Shown here piece by piece: positions 29,508 to 36,049 of a DNA stretch of 36,049 bases; the first letter of the stretch is position 1, and each line of letters begins with the position of its first letter. Position numbers and translations under genes: made by a program. Below the pieces are notes generated by a model. That model had not been told where the DNA came from and ran no database searches. It worked only from the letters and a program-made list of their open reading frames with translations. Source of the DNA: Clostridiales bacterium. Its GTDB lineage: Bacteria; Bacillota; Clostridia; Lachnospirales; Lachnospiraceae. Where the stretch lies: NCBI GenBank assembly GCA_012523925.1, contig JAAYSQ010000178.1:1-36049 (forward strand), written 5' to 3'.

Positions 29508-29525
29508 CGTATGTATCCTCCTTTA

Positions 29526-30218
29526 CTATTCGTGTCTCGGGTCAATGATTTTCACAGCATCTGCAACACGTCCATATTCTCCCTTAGACTTCTCATATGC
29601 TGTAGCTGGATCATCGCCTTTTTTGATGAAGTCCATCATTCTACCAAAGCTAACGAATTGATAACCGATGATTTCATTATCCTCATCAAGAGCGATACCT
29701 GTTACATAACCTTCTGCCATCTCAAGGTAGCGAGGACCTTTTTCTAAAGTACCGTACATAGTACCTACTTGGCTGCGAAGTCCTTTTCCTAAATCCTCTA
29801 AACCAGCACCAATTACAAGACCACCTTCAGAGAACGCACTCTGTGTTCTACCATATACAATCTGTAGGAACAATTCTCTCATAGCTGTGTTAATAGCATC
29901 ACATACTAAGTCTGTATTTAAAGCTTCTAAAATTGTTAGGCCTGGCAGTATCTCAGATGCCATAGCAGCAGAGTGAGTCATACCAGAACATCCAATTGTC
30001 TCAACAAGAGCCTCTTGAATAATACCATCTTTAACATTTAAAGTTAATTTACATGCTCCCTGCTGAGGTGCACACCAGCCAACACCATGTGTAAAACCGG
30101 AGATATCTTTCACTTCTTTGGATTTTACCCATTTTGCTTCTTCCGGAATTGGTGCTGCACCGTGGTTAACACCTTGTGCAACCGGACACATCATTTTTAC
30201 TTCGTGTGAATAAATCAT
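29526..30218 (-). CDS. NifU-like iron-sulfur cluster scaffold-type protein
   Basis: 'GVGWCAPQQGACKLTLNVKDGIIQEALVETIGCSGMTHSAAMASEILPG' resembles the NifU/IscU N-terminal domain; 18 nt upstream of the GGGtGRT start. Start taken at MIYSHEV. Confidence 0.85.
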   Translation of the reverse strand: MIYSHEVKMMCPVAQGVNHGAAPIPEEAKWVKSKEVKDISGFTHGVGWCAPQQGACKLTLNVKDGIIQEALVETIGCSGMTHSAAMASEILPGLTILEALNTDLVCDAINTAMRELFLQIVYGRTQSAFSEGGLVIGAGLEDLGKGLRSQVGTMYGTLEKGPRYLEMAEGYVTGIALDEDNEIIGYQFVSFGRMMDFIKKGDDPATAYEKSKGEYGRVADAVKIIDPRHE

Positions 30219-30346
30219 GTTGTTGAAACTCCTTTCAATTTGCATAGTATCGCTTTACATTTTTCTATTGTAAATAGAGTTTACGCAAACGGATATATAG
30301 AAATTATAGATGATAACATTAATAATTCCTCGTTTGCCATAACTGC

Positions 30347-30375
30347 AAGGGACTACAGAATTTCTGCATTCCCTT
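30347..30375. promoter_or_regulatory. Imperfect 29-bp palindrome upstream of the NifU-like/GGGtGRT operon
   Basis: AAGGGACTACAGAATTTCTGCATTCCCTT. Confidence 0.45.
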
Positions 30376-30661
30376 ATTATTAAACAAGCGAAATGGACAA
30401 ACGAAAGCTCCTTCGGACTAACACTTTTTTAAAAAAGCGATAAGTCATTCAGGAATCGAATGCCAAAAAGCTTGCTATTAACGAAATAACAAATATGTAC
30501 GCTACCTATAACAGAAATGCATTTAACTCATTCATACAATCATTTAAGATTGATAATATTGAAATAGGCAGTAGATAATAATTTGGAATTTAGATATTGT
30601 TATTTACTTCACATATTTTCGCATAAAAACAAGGATAAGTCCATACCTTTTTAGAAAAATA

Positions 30662-31330
30662 TTATAGTTTGGTAACTATTTCTCCAGCTTTCTTATAAAT
30701 ACTTCCTTCCGGAACATATCCCCGAACCATAGATAGAGGATAAATATTGGAGTTTCTCCCTATTACAGTACCAGGATTTAATACGCTATTGCAGCCAACT
30801 TCGACATAATCTCCTAAGATTGCCCCAAATTTCTTAAGTCCTGTCTCCAGTTTTTCTCCTGAAATTCTCACCGTTACAAGCGTTTTATCAGATTTTACAT
30901 TGGAGGTTATAGCGCCGGCTCCCATATGGGACTTATATCCAAGAATTGAATCACCAACGTAATTATAATGAGGTACTTGTACTTTATTAAAAAGGATAAC
31001 ATTCTTAAGCTCTGTTGAATTACCTACAACAGCACCCTCTCCTACAATTGCACTTCCGCGAATAAATGCACAATGCCGTATCTCAGCATCCTTATCGATG
31101 ATAGCCGGTCCGTTTATACTGGCAGTCGGTGCTACTTTTGCTGATTTTGCAATCCAAACATCCTCGCCTACCTTCTTATATTCCTCTTCCGGTAAAGTTT
31201 TACCTATTTCTATGATTGCACTTTTAATCTTACTTAATACCTCCCAAGGGTAGGTACAGCCTTTAAATACTTCTGCTGCAATAGTTTGCTTTAAATCAAA
31301 TAATGATTGAATTCCAATATGTTCTGTCAT
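30662..31330 (-). CDS. Left-handed beta-helix (hexapeptide repeat) acyltransferase/GlmU C-terminal-like protein
   Basis: 'VWIAKSAKVAPTASINGPAIIDKDAEIRHCAFIRGSAIVGEGAVVGNSTELKNVILFNKVQVPHYNYVGDSILGYKSHMGAGAITSNVKSD'. Start taken at MTEHIGI (31330). Confidence 0.85.
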   Translation of the reverse strand: MTEHIGIQSLFDLKQTIAAEVFKGCTYPWEVLSKIKSAIIEIGKTLPEEEYKKVGEDVWIAKSAKVAPTASINGPAIIDKDAEIRHCAFIRGSAIVGEGAVVGNSTELKNVILFNKVQVPHYNYVGDSILGYKSHMGAGAITSNVKSDKTLVTVRISGEKLETGLKKFGAILGDYVEVGCNSVLNPGTVIGRNSNIYPLSMVRGYVPEGSIYKKAGEIVTKL

Positions 31331-31476
31331 TCCATAACCTTCTTCCAAGTTTTTATATGTATTATAAATTTATGCGATTGTATAAACTACTACCACAATT
31401 TCGCATGATCTAGTCATTTCCTTTTTAATATATTAATATCAAAGCATTTAACCCCATCCTCAGTGCTATAAACTAT

Positions 31477-33573
31477 TTATTTTTTATAGTAAGATGCCAC
31501 CTCTTGGAATGCCTTCATTAGCATTGTCTGGTTATTTAATGCTTTTACACCTTCTACCCTTCTAGCTACAAAGCCTTCCAACTTGGATGTATATTCCTCC
31601 TTGGTTATTTGTCCTTCTGCTACATAGGTTAAGCCTTTCTCCCAACTGGCAGTGAGTTCTGCATTTAGAAGGGACTTTATGGAGCTGTTCACCACTTCAT
31701 AGATAAGTTCACCCAAAAGTGTCGGTGTAATTATCTGTGTTTTCTTGTTCAGGCTTAGATAATTAATCTTGACCAATTTATTAAGGATTTCTGCTCTTGT
31801 GGCACTGGTTCCAATACCACTTCCTTTAATCTGTGCACGCAGTTCCTCATCTTCTATCAGTTGTCCAGCATTCTCCATAGCAAGGATTAAGGAACCCGAA
31901 TTATATCTTTTCGGAGGTGTTGTTTCGCCTTCTTTGATATTTAGGGCATTCACCGGAAGCATTTTACCTTTTCGCAAATTCATTAAAGCAGCAAGTAATT
32001 CCTTCTCAGTGTCTTTCTCACTTTCCCCTTCATCGGAATTTTTTTTATCATCAGAATCATTTCTATCATTTGTTTTATTTGAAGATTTTGTCTTCGCACC
32101 ACCTAATACCTTTAGATAACCTTCCGATTCAAGCATTCGCATGGAGGCGAAGAAACTTTCACTACCTATTTTGACGGTAACCCCCACCTTACGATAAACC
32201 GCCGCGGGGAAAAATATACTTAAGAAACGTCTTACAATTGATTCATAAACGCGGATCGCCGTATGGGAAAGAGTACGTAGATTTTCAATCCCCTGACCAG
32301 TAGGTATGATTGCATAATGGTCCGTAATCTGCTTGTCATTGACATACCTTGTCTTTGCAATCCCCTTGTAGGAACCACTCTCTATAATCTCCGTGACAAA
32401 GCCCCTTACCATGTTCAATCCCTGTAGTCCCTGGATATTTTTCCGTATTTCTTTAGCCACCGCTGTAGATAGAACTCTTGCATCCGTTCTTGGATAAGTA
32501 ACCATTTTTTTCTCATATAGTTCCTGGGTTATTTTTAAGGTCTCATCAGGACTAATCTTATAATTCTTAGAGCATTCGTTCTGAAGTTCTGCCAGGTTAA
32601 AGAGTAATGGAGGATTCTTTTTCTCCTTCTTCTTATCTACCTTAATAACTTCAGCCAGTAACTGTGATATAGGGGTATCTTTACCTTGCCAATTCCATGT
32701 TCCATCATTATTTACCGCAGGATATTCTCCTGCCAACTCTGCAATCATATGTACCGCTGAAGTTTTTTCTTTAAAGCCATTTTCCTTATAAAGAAGTGGT
32801 GAATTAAAATACTTTGATCCTTCTACAGCACGGAACTCGCCTAGGAAATCTGTATCACCCACTTTAACCTGTGCCATTACTCTATAGAATGGAGTTTTTA
32901 CAAAATCACGTACTTCTCGTTCTCTACGAACAACCATTCCAAGAACACAAGTCATAACACGCCCTACAGAAATCGCCGACCATTTCTTTGTATTTAAAAA
33001 TCTTTGAACCCCATTTCCATACTTCAGTGTAAGTGCCCGGGAGAAATTAATTCCCATAAGGTAGTCTTCCTGTGCACGTAGATAAGCAGCATCGGCCAAA
33101 TTATCATAATCAGACAATGGCTTCGCTTCTCGAATACCTCGTAAGATTTCCTCCTCAGTTTGTGAATCTATCCATACCCTTCTTTTTTCCTTTGTATCAG
33201 GGACCTTTGCTTCCTGTTCTACCAGACGGTATATATATTCTCCTTCCCGCCCAGAGTCCGTGCAGACATATATCTTGTCTACGTCCTTGCGATTCAGCAA
33301 CCCTTTTACTATCTCAAATTGTTTTTTAACATTTGGAATAATTTCATAACGGTATTTTTTGGGTAGAAATGGTAATGAAGCCATACTCCATCTCTTCAAA
33401 GCAGGATCATAGGCTTCAGGATAGCTCATGGTTACCAAATGTCCCACACACCAGGTAATAATGGCATTCTCCGATTCAATATAACCATTCTGATTCCTGC
33501 CAGTTATTTTAAGTGCTTTAGCAAACTCCCTTGCAACACTGGGCTTCTCTGCAATATACAAACTTTTCGACAT
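31477..33573 (-). CDS. topB: DNA topoisomerase III (type IA)
   Basis: 'LYIAEKPSVAREFAKAL' Toprim start, 'TDSGREGEYIYRLV', 'MVTYPRTDARVLS', 'GIGTSATRAEIL'. Confidence 0.95.
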   Translation of the reverse strand: MSKSLYIAEKPSVAREFAKALKITGRNQNGYIESENAIITWCVGHLVTMSYPEAYDPALKRWSMASLPFLPKKYRYEIIPNVKKQFEIVKGLLNRKDVDKIYVCTDSGREGEYIYRLVEQEAKVPDTKEKRRVWIDSQTEEEILRGIREAKPLSDYDNLADAAYLRAQEDYLMGINFSRALTLKYGNGVQRFLNTKKWSAISVGRVMTCVLGMVVRREREVRDFVKTPFYRVMAQVKVGDTDFLGEFRAVEGSKYFNSPLLYKENGFKEKTSAVHMIAELAGEYPAVNNDGTWNWQGKDTPISQLLAEVIKVDKKKEKKNPPLLFNLAELQNECSKNYKISPDETLKITQELYEKKMVTYPRTDARVLSTAVAKEIRKNIQGLQGLNMVRGFVTEIIESGSYKGIAKTRYVNDKQITDHYAIIPTGQGIENLRTLSHTAIRVYESIVRRFLSIFFPAAVYRKVGVTVKIGSESFFASMRMLESEGYLKVLGGAKTKSSNKTNDRNDSDDKKNSDEGESEKDTEKELLAALMNLRKGKMLPVNALNIKEGETTPPKRYNSGSLILAMENAGQLIEDEELRAQIKGSGIGTSATRAEILNKLVKINYLSLNKKTQIITPTLLGELIYEVVNSSIKSLLNAELTASWEKGLTYVAEGQITKEEYTSKLEGFVARRVEGVKALNNQTMLMKAFQEVASYYKK

Positions 33574-33990
33574 TATTATCCAACTTTCTTTAGGCGTGAC
33601 AATATAATGGTAAACAACATTTGCATTTATTAATCGTTAGGTTGTATACCATTAATGACATACCATTTTCAAATCAACTACTAATAGTATACCTTAAATG
33701 ACGAAATTGGACAAATGAAACTTTATAGCCATCCTGTCATAACATCTTGCTATTTATCACAATTGGCATGTTATACAAGAATTTTTATCTATTAAAATGT
33801 TTGCTTGACTATACAATGATTTCGATTAAAATAAGAGTAGAAGCATCTACCAAATTGAATAGAATATACATAAAGACCAAAGTTCCCTATTTTGAGAGGA
33901 ACTTGATTATAAGGACACATATTTTCCCAAATCGTGGAATAATAAAAACTATGTAGGATAATTTAGAATGCAAGAAAGAAGGTTTTAATT

Positions 33991-34164
33991 ATGATTAGAG
34001 ACTGCTGCACCCCTAAGGGCAAGGGTTCTTCTGTTACAGTCAACGTCGATGTAACAAAAATTGTAAAATATGTCTGTATAACTGGCGTATTTATCGTTGG
34101 CATCATTTTCGGTACTAGATGTTATTACAAATTATTAGATAAAAACTTATCTGAAGTAGACTAA
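33991..34164 (+). CDS. Small single-TM hypothetical protein (57 aa)
   Basis: MIRDCCTPKGKGSSVTVNVDVTKIVKYVCITGVFIVGIIFGTRCYYKLLDKNLSEVD; GAAAGAAGG upstream and a terminator downstream. Below the ORF track length cut-off. Confidence 0.6.
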   Translation: MIRDCCTPKGKGSSVTVNVDVTKIVKYVCITGVFIVGIIFGTRCYYKLLDKNLSEVD

Positions 34165-34200
34165 AAATCTAGCAAAATATGACATATTGATTTAAGTTAG

Positions 34201-34240
34201 GCAGTCCTCTATCATAAAGATTTATGAAAGGGCTGCTTTT
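34201..34240 (+). terminator. Terminator after the small single-TM ORF
   Basis: GCAGTCC ... GGGCTGC followed by TTTT. Confidence 0.6.
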
Positions 34241-34289
34241 ACATTTACATTTTTACCGATTGAGCATATATTTTATTGAGGTGAAAATT

Positions 34290-34478
34290 ATGAGATCTTG
34301 TGAACTAGTTGCTTCCATCACTGCATTAGCCTGTAAGATTACTGAATGTTACTTAGAAGAAGAAGTAGCTTTATTAGCTGCCATATTTACTCAGTTAGGA
34401 GATACCTTGGGGACTATTCTAGCCCATAGTGATTTAAGTGATACAAATAATAAAAATGACACCGATACCAAATGCTGA
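34290..34478 (+). CDS. Small conserved hypothetical protein (62 aa), possibly DUF6774-like
   Basis: GAGGTG RBS then MRSCELVASITALACKITECYLEEEVALLAAIFTQLGDTLGTILAHSDLSDTNNKNDTDTKC. Confidence 0.65.
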   Translation: MRSCELVASITALACKITECYLEEEVALLAAIFTQLGDTLGTILAHSDLSDTNNKNDTDTKC

Positions 34479-34572
34479 ATACAAAATAGTATGATTTATA
34501 ACAACACTAAAATATTCAAACTCTGTACTTAATTTTACTTGGTAAAATTAGAAACTAAAAGCATTATAAATA

Positions 34573-34643
34573 ACAAAAGAGCAAGCAAATTATAGCCTAG
34601 AAAGGATTTAACTTCTCGGCTACAAATTTGCTTGCTCTTTTGT
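34573..34643. terminator. Long bidirectional hairpin terminator downstream of glyA (-) and the small ORF (+)
   Basis: ACAAAAGAGCAAGCAAATT ... AATTTGCTTGCTCTTTTGT (19-bp arms) with an inner TAGCC ... GGCTA extension. Confidence 0.8.
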
Positions 34644-34734
34644 GACTTGACTTGTTATATAATGTTCTAGTCACTCATCTATTGTTTGTTTAATGCAATT
34701 ATAATTTTTAATATTAAATTAATATTTCTTAAGA

Positions 34735-35973
34735 TTAATATAATGGATATTTCTCAGTTAAGGATTTCACCATTTCCATGGCTTTACTCTTATTCTTATC
34801 CACATCCTTGATTAATAAATAGATAGCCTCTGCTATGATATCCATATCTTCTGCATTCATTCCCCTTGTTGTTACTGCTGCGGTACCTAAACGTATTCCG
34901 CTGGTAACATTAGGAGATGTAGGATCATCAGGTACGGTATTTTTATTACAAGTAATATTAGCGGTCTCTAGTAGTTTTTCTGCATCTTTACCGGTAACTC
35001 CCATATTCTGAAGATCTACCAACATTAAATGGTTGTCCGTTCCTCCAGATACTAAATGAAAACCACGCTTTATTAAGCCCTCTGCCAAAGCTTGCGCATT
35101 TTCTACTATTCTTCTTGCATAATCTTTAAAACTAGGATCTAGGGCTTCTTTAAAGCAAACTGCTTTCGCTGCAATAACATGCATTAAAGGACCACCTTGG
35201 ATACCTGGGAATATGGATTTGTTAAGCTTGTGCTCCTTAGCAAACTCCTCACTGGAAAGGATCATTCCTCCTCTAGGACCTCTTAAAGTCTTATGTGTGG
35301 TCGTCGTTGTTACATGAGCATATGGAATTGGGCTCTCATGATATCCTGCAGCCACTAAGCCTGCGATATGTGCCATATCCACCATAAGATAAGCACCTAC
35401 TTCATCTGCAATCTCTCTAAACAACTTAAAATCAATCTTTCTAGCATAAGCACTTGCACCAGCAACGATTAATTTAGGTTTACATTCCTTGGCAATTCTT
35501 CGTACTTCATCGTAATCAATGTAACCCTTCTCATCCACACCGTAAGGAACAACATGAAAATAAGTACCACTCATATTTACTTTACTTCCATGAGTTAGAT
35601 GGCCACCATGATCAAGATTCATTCCCATAAAAGTATCCCCTGGCTTAAGTAAAGCAAAGAACACTGCCATGTTTGCCTGAGCTCCAGAATGCGGTTGAAC
35701 ATTGGCATAAGTGCATCCGAATAACTTCATAGCTCTTTCAATTGCCAATTTTTCAACAATATCTACATACTCACAACCGCCATAATATCTCTTACCAGGA
35801 TATCCTTCGGCGTATTTATTGGTTAGATGGCTTCCCATCGCAGCCATAATTGCTGGACTAACAAAATTTTCTGAAGCAATTAGTTCAATATGATCTTTCT
35901 GTCTTCTAACTTCCTTGGAAATTGCCTCTGCAATTTCAGGATCAAATGTGTTCAATACATCAAATGAGTACAT
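34735..35973 (-). CDS. glyA: Serine hydroxymethyltransferase
   Basis: '[44 protein letters not shown]', '[18 protein letters not shown]'. Start taken at MYSFDVL; the ORF track extends to 36015. Confidence 0.97.
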   Translation of the reverse strand: MYSFDVLNTFDPEIAEAISKEVRRQKDHIELIASENFVSPAIMAAMGSHLTNKYAEGYPGKRYYGGCEYVDIVEKLAIERAMKLFGCTYANVQPHSGAQANMAVFFALLKPGDTFMGMNLDHGGHLTHGSKVNMSGTYFHVVPYGVDEKGYIDYDEVRRIAKECKPKLIVAGASAYARKIDFKLFREIADEVGAYLMVDMAHIAGLVAAGYHESPIPYAHVTTTTTHKTLRGPRGGMILSSEEFAKEHKLNKSIFPGIQGGPLMHVIAAKAVCFKEALDPSFKDYARRIVENAQALAEGLIKRGFHLVSGGTDNHLMLVDLQNMGVTGKDAEKLLETANITCNKNTVPDDPTSPNVTSGIRLGTAAVTTRGMNAEDMDIIAEAIYLLIKDVDKNKSKAMEMVKSLTEKYPLY

Positions 35974-36049
35974 ACTTTCATATCCTTTCTGACTTTTTTT
36001 ATCCTTAAGCATCAATGATTAACAGATTAGAATGCACGTTGCACTTATC

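Noticed and set aside
31477-33573. topB as a marker of an integrated conjugative element
   Set aside because: No relaxase, integrase, T4SS or att repeats in the window; flanked by housekeeping genes.
33747-33956. 69-aa plus-strand ORF in the topB upstream region
   Set aside because: No RBS, composition typical of translated AT-rich spacer.
34795-34803. Additional TTATCCACA (DnaA box) inside glyA
   Set aside because: Single copy in coding sequence reading Asp-Val-Asp-Lys; consistent with chance, though it shows the background rate is not zero.

Overview
This 36 kb window is AT-rich chromosomal DNA from an anaerobic low-GC Firmicute. Gene content suggests a Lachnospiraceae/Clostridium-like organism, but that is inference. 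Most genes are on the minus strand and are housekeeping or metabolic: carbohydrate ABC permeases, nagA, a 1.4k-residue acyl-CoA dehydratase activase-like protein, an Lsa/CplR-like ABC-F ATPase, lytic transglycosylase, ilvC, ilvN, two GT2 glycosyltransferases, a DUF2975/HTH/DUF4173 cassette, a MetH-like methyltransferase, uppP, a GGGtGRT protein with a NifU-like scaffold, a left-handed beta-helix protein, topB and glyA. A plus-strand accessory block carries DUF2752, DUF4190, an atypical Lgt homologue and several very small proteins. I see no CRISPR array, rRNA, tRNA, prophage or IS element. The points most worth a second look are: (1) a head-to-head junction at about 1846-1864 where a permease and a DeoR-type regulator both lack their N-termini; (2) the poorly characterised GGGtGRT + NifU-like operon; (3) the giant protein with two complete activase domains in tandem; (4) a terminator and short uORF upstream of the ABC-F gene, consistent with antibiotic-responsive attenuation; (5) an Lgt-family protein with substituted catalytic-region motifs; (6) an intergenic cluster of DnaA-box-like sites. 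All calls come from reading sequence and motifs; no database search was run.
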